Shown here: piece after piece, positions 35,601 to 45,475 of the stretch
Layout of the letters: each line of letters opens with the position of its first letter
How positions within the stretch are numbered: position 1 is the stretch's first letter
Origin: Dendrophyllia cribrosa
Taxonomy: Eukaryota > Cnidaria > Anthozoa > Scleractinia > Dendrophylliidae
Assembly (NCBI GenBank): GCA_024195265.1
Contig: JAJLRJ010000002.1
Span: 21,288,570-21,352,569, forward strand
Reading direction: 5' to 3'
Length of the DNA: 64,000 bases
Notes under the pieces: model-generated
Seen by the model: only the letters and a program-made list of their open reading frames with translations
What the model was told of the DNA's origin: nothing
The model's database searches: none
Made by a program: the position numbers and the translations under genes

Positions 35601-35651
35601 CTCAAGGTCGACTGAGACATTGTTCGTATTTCGCGACAGCTTGAGCTCCAT
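32616..35651 (-). CDS. THEMIS/GAREM-like CABIT-domain adaptor (paralogue B)
   Basis: This intronless frame encodes 1011 residues. Residues about 22-293 form one CABIT-like domain: ALPRTVKIVDGFCGTND with Cys38, DADQIFVLYKV, LALDEFRQEIC-like strands, and TPVRRFNF at the end. The tail is acidic, low in complexity and rich in docking motifs. SH3 ligands include PLPAPR (301-306), VPKPR, PALPPRPIF, PPALPPRN and PPPLPPK (994-1000). SH2 ligands include YENC, YTNE, YEEI, YLFM, YVNQ, YVNI, YYNT and YVNA (948). YEEI is the textbook Src-family SH2 ligand, and YxN is the GRB2 ligand. Residues about 708-755 hold TWISTRGESD plus a coiled coil (FKDIEQFFKLRKQLNAARAQ). By analogy with GAREM/THEMIS it should be a cytosolic scaffold phosphorylated by tyrosine kinases. 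It is closest to paralogue C; long stretches of the CABIT part are nearly the same. The start Met is well placed 7-8 residues after an upstream AC-rich leader, and a TATA-like element lies about 85 bases upstream. Confident as a gene; the family is likely. Confidence 0.88.
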   Translation of the reverse strand: MELKLSRNTNNVSVDLETFLDQHESALPRTVKIVDGFCGTNDEDTLDADQIFVLYKVERQKIIIALDEFRQEICVQQNSNTKVHLLPLKCNIYYTVQELFDAQTPFILVLGDILSNGILSGSKLKLSSDRRSVPNHLKCQVVNHDDFRDVLLPLHLTGTFLPLLDLSDFYLNEVLAQNQLPVNVRFVSESPRANDRFTAQSLTNLGNIRLMYKTEVAMVFAASFDNELSLYLFPKSLDVSVAYGFKITPEKSKKIKECRKALQQVSQSSLKRIENVLKSSFYFTATPVRRFNFQFLQKTPPLPAPRSKGDKLSTLSEEKLSLNIEESTKRDRVWPTSHKCSPSRKPISYENCEMSGKYTDSRGLEEVNSCSAVSVLTNEVIYTNEITASSEVPALPSKTRSRENEAKEAKLESPSRPVPKPRKRLEAKAGSQEMSKDSEMVPTQWQGGKVVENTDFAQRTGTLSTEDHFDEICPALPPRPIFLQTLHIGNEEEESPTSQEDSPPPLPAKNSEKTCPEQQHNENDFYLAELISDETPPPALPPRNTSLGQDHMGLAYKVVDLKDWRKFEEYGAYTEPYAHMEHTRDFKQKKSKNSDTEDYLFMKGQKPEVKTSCEEMQRQRSREAGNETLEAQQVKEESSEDDAPYEEIDESYGSSKRESRLEINTNNQKKAEVNTPTKNSNSNNRSSHNAKCSAQTSREKAATASRPVNNKDTWISTRGESDLMDFKDIEQFFKLRKQLNAARAQVEDLKKHVAVKETDPITPTGIVPDTSDKMTPSCSQSSNDGDSQHLDNNFTDENRNVLVSTKTFGENVNVNSENGKGCELGSEKIMKKENPNSNSLVAESIVLQKAGPIVQERRMSNSNISGSDDNEDDTYEECHDRKYVNQEIIVEKNSTYYVNIEEEQNSSDFAEDGNEPIYYNTVETETTTDDAMGYLQLENSSDDDENVYVNADAQDSNRDNVKELFEIKELTKHPSSSAVSSVGGNQAVFGESEPPPLPPKQRSTWSSSHDY

Positions 35652-35733
35652 GTTGTTTCAACGAGCGACCGAGCGAACAATATTAGTGAATCGTCACGCT
35701 TCTGTGCTTCAGCGAAAGCGCCAGACTGAACAT

Positions 35734-35747
35734 GATATTATAATATG
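35734..35747 (-). promoter_or_regulatory. TATA-like element upstream of paralogue B
   Basis: The palindromic AT-rich stretch catattataatatc (minus strand) lies 83-96 bases before the ATG. Its placement resembles that of the clearer TATAAAG box of paralogue C. Confidence 0.4.
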
Positions 35748-35978
35748 TGTTGAAGCAAGGTCGTGGCTGAATTTGCATGTTGAGTGATACGGATTTATTT
35801 TTATATCATAAAGGTATGAGGTAAAGACAACATATCAGTTTACACTGACAAACGTCTCTCCTAAGAAAATACAATAACAAAATTATAGTCTACGAGAGCT
35901 TCGTGGCGCCCCTATAATTTGCCCTCTCCGTTACAGACCAATGCAATTTCCGGCTGACTAAGTGGTTGCAGGTTTGTG

Positions 35979-36898
35979 CAGGGGCGGATTTAGGGGTGGG
36001 CCGAGGGGGCCGCGGCCCCCCCTTTTGCCTGGGATTATTATTATTTTTTAATATTTTAGTTAGCAACGTCTGTCAGATGGTATTTTGCAGCTTTTGCTTT
36101 ATTGCCTGAGATATATTTCCTTTATTATCAATATGAACATTATCAAGCGTTGTTCGAATCAACCCGCCTTTATAAACAAGTTTCAAGAATGTTTACAGAA
36201 GCACCATGGGAGAAGACCGCCTCAACACACTGTTGCTGCTCTTTGTTCACAAAGACGTAGCTTTAGATTATGGTGCAATTGTTGACGACTATGCCAAGCG
36301 TAACCAGAGAAGGATGACATTAATTAACCCCTGCAGTGACTCTTCTTAAAGTCACTTCCACGGGATATTTCGTTTGTTTAATTTTTTTTTTTGAAAAATG
36401 ATCTTAAAATCTGTCATCCGAAGCCTTCATTTTTGGTCACAAATGTTCCCAGAATGCATGCAGTATAGCATCAATTTTCCGGAGGAAATGTTGCTGCTTT
36501 GGCGCGAGGTTGCGCTCTCGCCGCAATTGCTGCGGCTCATGTTTGATTTTATATTATTGTTAAGTTAAAAAAGGTCATGGCATTCATCAAAACACGCATC
36601 ATTTTAAAAGTGTTTATTGTACTTCTTTGACAACCACACCTGTATTTTATTAAATATTTCAGCATTTCTTGTTCAATATGGAATCCAAGCAATTGCTAAA
36701 TTTAGGCGTCCAGAATGCACCAGATTGCATCTCCGAGTACTCCAATAATCAAAATTTTTCGGGGGGGGGGGGGGCATGCCCCCGAACCCCCCTAGATTGT
36801 CACGCCTTCGGCGCTCCTGATGGGCGCTGACGCGCCCATATTGCCACTATAAAAATTACTCCGGCTTCCTCTTTATAGATTTCCTGGATCCGCCCCTG
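35979..36898. mobile_element. hAT transposon remnant
   Basis: The ends caggggcggatttagg and cctggatccgcccctg are inverted and of the typical hAT type. TTGTG flanks both sides, which may be what remains of an 8-bp target duplication. Inside lies the C-terminal end of a hAT transposase frame (36179-36349). Most of the transposase is gone. A long G run (from about 36761) lies near the right end. Confidence 0.75.
36179..36349 (+). pseudogene. hAT transposase C-terminal dimerisation fragment
   Basis: The frame reads SFKNVYRSTMGEDRLNTLLL and on through a FVHKD motif, ending RRMTLINP and a stop at 36347-36349. The STMGEDRLN..L...HKD pattern is the C-terminal dimerisation helix of hAT/ZBED transposases. 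The frame upstream of about 36176 is closed by a stop, so only the last 56 or so codons survive. Confidence 0.7.
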
Positions 36899-37441
36899 TT
36901 GTGGTAGGCTTTTTTTTACATCCTTTTGTTTCGGAAGAATGTTATCCTCTTACCCTTCGTTTTTTTTTAAGTAAGACATAGGGCCTGCTTTAGGACTTTG
37001 TTCGAATTATTTCGCAGTTGAATTCGGCCGCACAGCCGATGCATTAGATTACATTCTAGAATTCATCATCGTTTGCAATTCAAGCAAACCGGCCCATTTA
37101 GCGGCCATTAATTTGTTGACTTTGTTCACAGCGACAGATTACTGTTACATTTTAAAATTGCACATGCGATACAAATAATTTGAATAGTAAGGATGTATTG
37201 GGCCTTGATGCTGCCATGGCGAAACAAATAAATGTTATGGGCTTATTGTGTGCCTTTGTGGCTCAGTATTTTACGATCTTTACAGAAGTGTATAATATGC
37301 TACCATTGAAGCCTTTCCAAAGCTTCTAAATCCATGTCTGTGCACCTGATCACTTTCTCTGAAAACACCCCGCGATAATAACGTCTAAACTTATATGGCG
37401 CATTTTTCATAAAATAAAATAATCAAATGCGCAACAAGGAT

Positions 37442-38200
37442 AAAAGGGAAAGTGACCGGGCTGAAATTTCGTGTTTTCATGATTATGGCCAGGAGCTTGC
37501 TTCAAGTTTGCTTCTTGAAATAGGAAGGAAATATCGCCAAAAGTGATCCCCTGATGAACGCAAAGAAATATGAACTAAAAACTGACAAAACTGACGACTA
37601 AACAAAACTCAAATTTCCACCAGAATGGAAACATTGATTTCATGTAGCTTATCTCCATGTTATATAGCCAAATGCCACCAAATAAACAACTAAACTGGAT
37701 AAGAAAGATTTTATAGAACAAAACAGAAGCAGTACTTTGGAGATAAAGTGCAAGATTGCAAGAATGGAAGTGGATTACAGTTTTTTTTTTTCTGACAGGC
37801 GGTAAAGAAATCCAAATTGCCATTGTTGTCGAATTTTCAGTCTTTTTATAGCCGTTATCTTGTCTCTTTAGTTAATATTTATTTGCTTTCATCACTTTTG
37901 GCGATCTGATCAGTCCAGCACTTGTCCAAACGATGTCTGTGATTCGCAAAGAAAACAATAGATTTGTCCCGCTGGGATAGGGATTAGGGATAGGGGCATT
38001 GCTCAAGTGATATATCAATTGTATCGTTCGCCAATCACAGACATTGTTTGGACAGCTACGGGGTCGCCCATTTGATATTCCTATTTCAAAATAATAAAAC
38101 AAGCTAAAAGCAAGTTCCTGGCCATAATCATGACAACGCGATGGATCAGTCGGGACATTGTCCACACAATTTTGTTATATCGGCGGGACAGTGACCCTTT
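37442..38200. mobile_element. GRACACTGTCC MITE, rearranged longer copy
   Basis: The left end aaaagggaaagtgaccgggc and right end gggacagtgacccttt are inverted. The left 110 bases match the satellite unit (ttcatgattatggccaggag, then cttgcttcaag). The internal blocks tagccaaatgccaccaaata and gcagtactttggagataaag match 46161-46540. Near 37905-38060 an extra segment containing a short inverted pair (ctgtgattcgcaaag against ttcgccaatcacag) is inserted. It seems to be a composite of two overlapping copies. Confidence 0.65.
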
Positions 38201-38245
38201 AATATTTAAGCTAAAAGACAAATCCTGCAATAAAAATCACAACCA

Positions 38246-38683
38246 GGGATCAATTCAATAAAACTTTTACACTTGTAATTTACAAGTGTAGCTATTGTTT
38301 CAGAGGTTGAAAACAATAGCTACACTTGTAACAACAACAACAACAATCTTTATTGTGCTCTTAATACAGAAGTACAGAAATCATTAAAAGGAAATAACTG
38401 TGAGAGAAAAAGAGCACAGCCACTCAGAAATAGCAAAAGCTAATCGCGCTGAGTGGCTGGGCCATGCGGAAGATTAACTAGATATCAAAGTTGTTATAAA
38501 TAGACAGATACACAAAAAACACACACACAAATATATATATATATATATATTTAAGCTGTAATTAATCAACAAATACACAAGCGAATAAACAAAAAAAGAG
38601 AGAAAAACAACGGCTAAGCACACAATTAACTGCATATAAAATACACCAATCAAAAAGTGTAAAAGTTTTATTGAATTGACCCC
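38246..38683. mobile_element. TIR element with CAATTCAATAAAACTTTTACAC ends
   Basis: It starts gggatcaattcaataaaact and ends agttttattgaattgacccc. Next to the left end is an extra hairpin (cacttgtaatttacaagtg and agctattgttt..aaacaatagct). The interior has an AT dinucleotide run at 38531-38550. No gene. Confidence 0.65.
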
Positions 38684-39192
38684 AGTATTATTAAATATCG
38701 ATAACACCTGAATTTGAATGAAATTTTAAGAGGTTAAGAAGGGGGTAGAAGAAAGAAAATGATTTTTAGAACACCAACAGGCTCTGCAGAGTCCCACTCT
38801 CACCGGTCCATCGGCCCGAGAAAGCTCTGATAAGCTAATAATGCTAAGATGCTTTATATAAGAGGCGACAACCTCTTTTCCTCCCATGTGGGACACATTT
38901 TCTTAGATCAGGAACCCAGGCTCCTGCTTAGATGTGTGCCTCGTTTTGGTGCTAAGCTTGTTTTCGTCCTATAACGTCATAAAATTACTGTTTTCATTCG
39001 TAACTGGCACACGTCTTCAACTCGTGGATTTCTTGACATATATTAGCTTGATGTCGATTATATCAAGGATTTTCTTGAAAAGTTCGTCGTAATCAAACAC
39101 ATCTATAAAATCTAATCTGAAGAACAATAAAAGATACAATACTTCAATACAATAGGATCCAATTAATAGCAGGCTAGTTTACAAAAATATTA

Positions 39193-39300
39193 AGTTTTAA
39201 GATGCCTTTTTGAAAGTGTCATATGAGTCAAGGTCACGCAATTCCTTTGGTAGGGAGTTCCATAGATTAGGCGCAGCCACAGCAAATGCCCTGTTCCCAG
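39193..39300 (-). pseudogene. LINE reverse-transcriptase ORF C-terminal relic
   Basis: The minus strand encodes GNRAFAVAAPNLWNSLPKEL, then RDLDSYDTFKK. That is the characteristic last segment of non-LTR retrotransposon ORF2 proteins (R.F..AAP.LWN.LP....S...FK..LK). One extra A in an A run shifts the frame just before the expected end, and a stop lies a few codons upstream. It is a dead 3' fragment; the sequence to about 38750 may be its 3' UTR. Confidence 0.65.
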
Positions 39301-39725
39301 TGTACTGTCAACCCCGACGTCAAGGAATATTCTGGTGGGGAATCTTTCGGACGCTACGACGTCTCAGAAAACGGAGTTTGGAGTTAACCCAAAGTGATTT
39401 TCTCTTTGGAACTGTTTTTACGATAAAAGCGATGGCTGCGATGTGAATTGTGCTCCGGATTGCGATGCAAACGAAATATGGAAAAGCCTGAAACCCGAGA
39501 TCCCGGATGAAGTTTAGCTGGAAAAGTTCAACAGGACGCCGGACTCCTGCATGAATGGGATTATCGGATTATCTTCCTTATACCCTACTTATTATAAAAC
39601 CCTTTTTTAAGAAAATCCCGCGTTCTTTGAATGATTTTGCAAAACCTCTTTCAATAATTTCTAGACTGATGCTATATCTTTACAGAGAAACAAAAACAGA
39701 AATAACGCAAAATTCCACCATAACC

Positions 39726-40074
39726 TTAAAGGGGCTATGCCACAAAGATTTGACTGATATTTAGTCAAATAAGGACCTTCAATTATTCACAAAACTTTCT
39801 TTGAACTTATAATAGAAGATGTAAAGTGAATTTTAAAAGGGAGATCGAACCACAGCCGTTTTATATCTATTTTTCAAAGACACGGGGGAGGAACTTGAAT
39901 AATTTAGCCTAATATTTTTCCGCTACTAAAAATACACATTAATAGATTCAGTGCACTAAGATAGTAGTTGTTAACAATGAAAACTGGACCATTATTTTTA
40001 GATTTTCTTTGATGCAAATATGTCCTTTTGTTATCCAAACGGATACTAAAACTCTGGTGACGTAGCTCCTTTAA
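39726..40074. mobile_element. TTAA-bounded MITE with TTAAAGGGGCTATGCCAC ends
   Basis: It begins ttaaaggggctatgccac and ends gtgacgtagctcctttaa, an imperfect inverted pair on TTAA. It is non-coding. Confidence 0.6.
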
Positions 40075-40865
40075 AACAGAAGTAAAAGTGATTGGAAATC
40101 GTGTTTCCCGACAAATTCACGGTTGCTATTGATTTCATCAAACCCTAGCTTGCTTTTCATTCGTACCCAAAACAAGAGGTACTTATTTTGACATACTAGC
40201 GTTTGATATCACATTACCCTGATGAATAAATCTGACTAACTCAGTTTTGAGGCCAAATTTTCCACCGAAAGGAAACACTGATAAGTCACTAGGATGTTTT
40301 TCCACATTTTGATTTTGGGCATTCTCGGGGGTGAAAGCTGAGGTGGATCGAATCAAATAGCTTATGGCTTCAAGTAACAAATATGGACAGTGATGATCTT
40401 TACAGTGACATGTTTATTATTATGAGTTAAGAACAAAATAAGTAATCAAAATCAATGGACGGGAATATCCTAACAAATCATTGTTATCAAAATACAAAAT
40501 GTCGAAGTCGTTATTCCCTATTTCACAGTGAACTGCTCAGTTCACTGCGTGAACAGAATATCCCTCAACTACAAGATATAAAAGTTTAGTCATCATTATT
40601 GTTTTATATTTTTATATTACACCTCAAACGTGTACCAGGGTCCTTATCTCTCTCTAAAAAAAATTATAATTTTCACTCAATTGAAAGTCAGCTACGACAA
40701 TGCCGTTTCAGCCGAAAAAGTTCTGTAAAGCGTTTGCGGTTTCAACAGAGCCCACGCCTGTCACTAATATAAGATGGCGTGGAGTACTTTCGACATACGC
40801 CACCGCTAACCAAGAACGTTAGTTTCATGTGCCGAAAGCAATTAACGAGCATTAACCAACGAGCT
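40075..40865. other. 3' flank of paralogue C, no gene
   Basis: AT-rich, with no recognisable gene. A minus-strand 65-codon frame at 40183-40380 has no recognisable features. Part of it may be 3' UTR of paralogue C; I could not single out a polyadenylation signal. Confidence 0.4.
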
Positions 40866-43800
40866 CTAGCTGGTACATTTTCCTGGTGGAAGAGGTGGCT
40901 CCTTTGTAATACTGCATTCCTTTCTACCCGAGCATTTCGTTGGATCAATGTGAAAGATTGAGTTTCCAAGAAAAGGGGTATGATTTCGGAGATTTTGTTC
41001 TTCATATGTGGATACATTATTTGTTACTTCCTTAGTTTCATTCAACTTTTGTTTGACATCATAGCTGTCTTGGCCGTCGATATTCACGTAAATATCTTCA
41101 TCTTCATCGCTTGGGTTTAAAAGTTGCAAATAGAGCGATGATTCATCTGTCACCGTTTCTATATCCACACTGTTGTAGTAAGTCGGCTCGATTTTATCTT
41201 CAGCACTGTCGCCGTTACTTTGTTTCTCTTTGCCAACATCCATGTGGAAAGCCGACTCGTTTTCAACTGAGATCGGTTTTTCGTAAAAGTCATCGTCATC
41301 ATGGTACGTTTCTGAGTTGTTTGGATTTTTGACATCTGAGACGTGGTAAGCCAGCCTGTTTTCAACTGAGATCGGTTTTTCGTAAAAGTCATCGTCATCA
41401 TGGTACGTTTCTGAGTTGTTTGGATTTTTGACATCTGAGCCGTGGTAAGCCAGCCTCTTTTCAACTGAGATCGGCTTTTCGTAAAAGTCATAGTCATCAT
41501 GGTACGTTTCTGAGTTGTTTGGATTTTTGACATCTGAGCCGTGGTAAGCCAGCCTGTTTTCAACTGAGATAGGTTTTTCATAAAAGTCATCATCATAATT
41601 GTACGTTTCTGAGTCGTTTGTTTTATTCATGTCGTGTTCGTGGACAAGTAGCTCCTCTCTTCCAGGAACAGTCTTTTCAGTGTTCTCCATATTCTTCCCA
41701 GAACCATGTCTAAAATCTGTACCATTTTGAATGTTCCCTTTGCTCTGTTTACAGATTGCCTTCGTTGTGTCAAGGACATTCAATTTCTCTTCCTTTAAGT
41801 CATTGCCCACGCTTTGTGTGTTTCTGAAGTTTGTAGAACTTGCATAAGACGTAATTGAAGTTCTATTGTCAATCATTTGCTGTAATCTTTCAGTTGGGGA
41901 CTTTTCTTTTACAGCAACCTGTTTCTTAAGATCGTCTACTTGAGCATGAGCGGCACTTAGCTCTTTCTTGAGTTTGAAGAACTGTCCAATGTCTTTAAAA
42001 TCCATACAGTCCTCATCACGACGAGCCGAAATCCAAATTTTCTTCTTGTTCCTCGAAGACGACTCGATGACCCCTTCTTCTCGGCTTTTTTGCACAGAAC
42101 ATTCTCTGCTGCTACAATTTTTGCTGTTCACGTTGCTATCATTTTTAGACCACTTTTTTACTCCTTGTTTTTTCTCGTTGTCTGCCTTCGTCGCCCCTCG
42201 AAATTTGCTTTCTAAGAGCGAACTGTCCATTTCTTCTTTATCTTTTTGGGCTTCTTTACCTTCCGTACCAACTTCTCTGAGGCTGAAATTGTCCATGTTT
42301 TCTATTTGTCGTTTTTCCGTCGAACCCTTCGTAGTGCTCATGCTACATTGTTTACTTGGCTTTCTCATTTCTAGTTTTGTCTGGGACACTGAATTTTTCC
42401 AGCTAATTTCAATTTGTGAATCTCGAACTTCCTCGTAAGGATCACCGTCCTTACGGCTTTCCTTTTGTAATTGTTGGGCTACTTCACTTTTCATACAAGC
42501 CTGTCTGAGTCGCATTCGTACTATGGTTTCCCGTGTTTCTGCGGAACATTGTGTGCTTCTGCTTCTGTGGATGCCACTGCAATTCCTAGACGGCCTTTTC
42601 ATTCCTGGTTTGTTTTGTTTCTCTGCAGTCTTTGTCACTTGCAAATTATTTAGTTCTTCATAAAGCTCGTCGTCGTCCTTACTGCCGTTCCCTTTATCTT
42701 GTTGGACTACTTCAGCTTCTCGGAGTCGCAACATTTTTCTGTCTTTGCATGGCTTATCAGGACAAAGTCTTTCATTCTCTTCTGTTAACTGGTCTTTTGT
42801 GACTAGGTAATCATCCGTCTCATCTGGCTCAAAAATCACATCGATGTAGGGGTTTCTATCGCCATCTTGTGTGAAAAAGCGCCAATCATCTTTAACCGGA
42901 GTGTATGCCCCATAATTATCTTCAACATTTTCCCAGTCTGTGACATCATCTGCAAAATACGCCATTGATCTGTTCCTTGGAGGCAATGGTGGTGGTGGTG
43001 CTGTTTCACCTCGTGAACTAGGCTTTTTGTCGTCTTCGTTCTCAATATGATGTTGTTTAGGGCGGGCCTTTTCGCCGTACTTTACTGAGTTCCTTGGTGG
43101 CAATGCTGGTGGACTGTCCTCTTGTGAAAGGGGCATTTCATTTTCTCCATCGTTAATGTACAATAATTGTTGCAGAAAAATGGGCCTAGGTGGTAGCTCC
43201 GGGCAACACTCATCAACATCATCTTCCGATGAAGCTGGGGGACTATGTGCACATTCAGGGTATTCGAAGGCAATTCCGCTTCGTGAATGTATTTCTGCCA
43301 TTGGTGACGCACACTCATCAGACCCCGCCATTTCTACTCCCTTGAGCCGTATTCTTGGCTTGGGCAAAGGTGGAGAAGAACTCTGTGGTTTCGCTATTTT
43401 GTCGCTTCTCTCTCCTGAAGGTGACGATCTTGTTTTAGGAGGTGGAACAGGTTCCTTGGTTGCGGTGATTACATTTGAGTAAATAACGTCATTTGGTATC
43501 TCTGACACAGCTGAACAGGTATTTCCCATTTCGGTGGTTATGATATTTGAATTAGTCGCTGGCATCTCAACCGTTTCATAGTTTTCGTAATCACCGTCGT
43601 CTTTGATTTCGCCATGACATGGCAAAACTGAAAAGCAACTGTTGTTGGATGCTGATGAAACACGGTCAAATGCACGTTTTGTTGAATCTTTCCTGTTAAT
43701 AGGCAATTTCTCTTCTGGTGTTTGGCGGCGTTTGGCTCTCGGGAATCTTGGAAGTGGCAATGGCGCCATTTTGCAAAGCGACTGTAATTTGAAACGTCTG

Positions 43801-44657
43801 ACTGGGCTTGTCATGAAATAGTAGGAACCTTTTATTTCATGGTCGAGTCGTTTTAAACTCGTTTCGCTTGTCTCAAAGATCTTCCTACACTCTTTGATCA
43901 TCTTACTGGTTTCCGCCGAGATTTGAAATCCCCAGCCAACGCTGATGTCTAATGTTTTGGGGAACAGATACAGTAATAACTCGTTTTCAAAGGAAGCTGC
44001 AAAGACCATTTCCTCTTCGGTTCTGCGCATGAGACAGATGTTACCCAAACTCGTCAAGGAGTATGTGCTTAAGCGGTCATTGACTCCTCTCCTCTGTGAG
44101 ACAAATCGAACATTTATCGGTAGTTCATTCTGAGCTAGAAGCTCGTCTAAGTAATACTCTTCAGTGTCTAACAGCGGCAGAAACTTTCCTGTCAGATGCA
44201 AGGGGAGTAGAACATCTTTAGGATCATCATGATCGTGCACAACTTGACATTTCAAGTAGTTAGGAACGCCGTTTTGATCACTCAGCACTCTGAGCTTGCT
44301 CCCTGACTCAATTCCAGTAGCTGGAATGTCTGCGAGAACGAGAACAAAACGTGATTGAGCAGTGATAAGTTCCTGGACCGTACTGTAACCTTGGCATTCA
44401 AGCGGAAGAAGGTTAACTTTAGTGTTGGAATTTTGTTGAATGCAGATCTCTTGACGGAATTCATCAAGTGCCATGATTATGCTTTGCCTCTCCACTTTGT
44501 ACAAAACAAAGACCTGATCGGCTTCCAGTGTATCGTCGTCGTTAGTTCCACAAAACCCATCCACAAGCTTGACTGTCCTGGGAAGAGTACACCCATAGTG
44601 ATCGAAAAATTCGAAAAGGTCGATCGGATGATTGTTGCTATTTTGTATGGACTCCAT
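40866..44657 (-). CDS. THEMIS/GAREM-like CABIT-domain adaptor (paralogue C)
   Basis: This intronless frame encodes 1263 residues, the longest of the three paralogues. Residues about 20-300 form a CABIT-like domain nearly parallel to that of paralogue B: TLPRTVKLVDGFCGTNDDD with Cys36, EADQVFVLYKV, and SPVRRFKL at the end. SH3 ligands include PLPLPR, PPLPKPR, PELPPRPIF, PPALPPRN, PPPLPPRN and PPLPPGK (1254-1260). Tyrosine motifs include YENY, YSNV, YEEL, YEEV, YYNS, YLQL and YVNI (1190). Residues about 870-918 hold KIWISARRDED plus a coiled coil (FKDIGQFFKLKKELSAAHAQ). Residues about 1005-1138 contain four tandem 33-residue repeats absent from A and B. The inferred role is a phosphotyrosine-dependent scaffold for GRB2- and SH3-containing partners in the cytosol. 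A TATAAAG box lies 73-79 bases before the ATG. Gene call confident; function is by family analogy. Confidence 0.88.
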   Translation of the reverse strand: MESIQNSNNHPIDLFEFFDHYGCTLPRTVKLVDGFCGTNDDDTLEADQVFVLYKVERQSIIMALDEFRQEICIQQNSNTKVNLLPLECQGYSTVQELITAQSRFVLVLADIPATGIESGSKLRVLSDQNGVPNYLKCQVVHDHDDPKDVLLPLHLTGKFLPLLDTEEYYLDELLAQNELPINVRFVSQRRGVNDRLSTYSLTSLGNICLMRRTEEEMVFAASFENELLLYLFPKTLDISVGWGFQISAETSKMIKECRKIFETSETSLKRLDHEIKGSYYFMTSPVRRFKLQSLCKMAPLPLPRFPRAKRRQTPEEKLPINRKDSTKRAFDRVSSASNNSCFSVLPCHGEIKDDGDYENYETVEMPATNSNIITTEMGNTCSAVSEIPNDVIYSNVITATKEPVPPPKTRSSPSGERSDKIAKPQSSSPPLPKPRIRLKGVEMAGSDECASPMAEIHSRSGIAFEYPECAHSPPASSEDDVDECCPELPPRPIFLQQLLYINDGENEMPLSQEDSPPALPPRNSVKYGEKARPKQHHIENEDDKKPSSRGETAPPPPLPPRNRSMAYFADDVTDWENVEDNYGAYTPVKDDWRFFTQDGDRNPYIDVIFEPDETDDYLVTKDQLTEENERLCPDKPCKDRKMLRLREAEVVQQDKGNGSKDDDELYEELNNLQVTKTAEKQNKPGMKRPSRNCSGIHRSRSTQCSAETRETIVRMRLRQACMKSEVAQQLQKESRKDGDPYEEVRDSQIEISWKNSVSQTKLEMRKPSKQCSMSTTKGSTEKRQIENMDNFSLREVGTEGKEAQKDKEEMDSSLLESKFRGATKADNEKKQGVKKWSKNDSNVNSKNCSSRECSVQKSREEGVIESSSRNKKKIWISARRDEDCMDFKDIGQFFKLKKELSAAHAQVDDLKKQVAVKEKSPTERLQQMIDNRTSITSYASSTNFRNTQSVGNDLKEEKLNVLDTTKAICKQSKGNIQNGTDFRHGSGKNMENTEKTVPGREELLVHEHDMNKTNDSETYNYDDDFYEKPISVENRLAYHGSDVKNPNNSETYHDDYDFYEKPISVEKRLAYHGSDVKNPNNSETYHDDDDFYEKPISVENRLAYHVSDVKNPNNSETYHDDDDFYEKPISVENESAFHMDVGKEKQSNGDSAEDKIEPTYYNSVDIETVTDESSLYLQLLNPSDEDEDIYVNIDGQDSYDVKQKLNETKEVTNNVSTYEEQNLRNHTPFLGNSIFHIDPTKCSGRKECSITKEPPLPPGKCTS
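41245..41640 (-). repeat. Four 99-bp coding repeats in paralogue C
   Basis: The landmark gatcgg recurs at 41271, 41370, 41469 and (as gatagg) 41568, exactly 99 bases apart. Each unit encodes 33 residues with NSETYHDDDDFYEKPISVE at its core. The second and third units are almost identical, so the array is recent or being homogenised. Confidence 0.95.
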
Positions 44658-44729
44658 GCTGTACCAGCGAGAGGTTCTGCAAACGAACGAGTAACTTCAA
44701 AATACGCTTTTGTGATATTGAAACCTGTG

Positions 44730-44736
44730 CTTTATA
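44730..44736 (-). promoter_or_regulatory. TATA box of paralogue C
   Basis: TATAAAG on the minus strand, 73-79 bases before the ATG at 44657, a normal spacing for a short 5' UTR. Confidence 0.55.
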
Positions 44737-45475
44737 CTCTCTTTGGTAAGATCCCATTACTGCATGCTTTTAGTCCAAAATTAGATCCACTTTTATTTGA
44801 GGAAATAGAGCATGGGACGAAAACATATCATTATGTAGTTACTTGATATTGATTGGAATCTTTGGAATTTATGTATGGTAAAGGTAATTACCGTGACATA
44901 AAGTTTTAAATCAACAAACGTCTAAGTAGGCTGTCTAAGTATGTGGGTGTTTAACAAAAACTAACCCCTTAAAGATCCTTCCTTTTGCGTATTTTTAGCT
45001 TTTACTTTCCCTTTTTTATATTGCGTTGGCGTGAAACGATACATTTGCTTCAAATTTCAGCCTTAGGCTGCGTTTTTTTGGGACATATTCTGACCATTCC
45101 AAAAACAGAATAGTTCTAAAAATATTGCGCATATTGCACTCGAAAAATATGCAAAGAAGTCGCTACTTTGACTATGTTTACCTGGAAGATTTTTGGTGTG
45201 TTAGATGTAAAAAAAAGTTTTATTAGCGTATTCTGATTTCAGAATGATATCAATATGTCCCCCAAAAATGCGCCCTATATATTTTGTGTTAGGTATTTAA
45301 GGAACAAAAGTGGTCCGATTGTACCCTATCTCAGTAACGGTCTGTTTGAGGGCCGAGGTTAGTGGTTCCATGTGGAGGCAGTTTAATCCTTTCAATCGGC
45401 CAAAAGCTGCCCAAATCAATGTTCCAAGTGAAATCCGAAATGTTTTTCTGTGAAAACATAGTTAATAAAGTGCAA

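Noticed and set aside
41159..41596. 145-codon minus-strand frame with MMTMTFTK repeats
   Set aside because: It is a shifted-frame reading of the 99-bp coding repeats of paralogue C.
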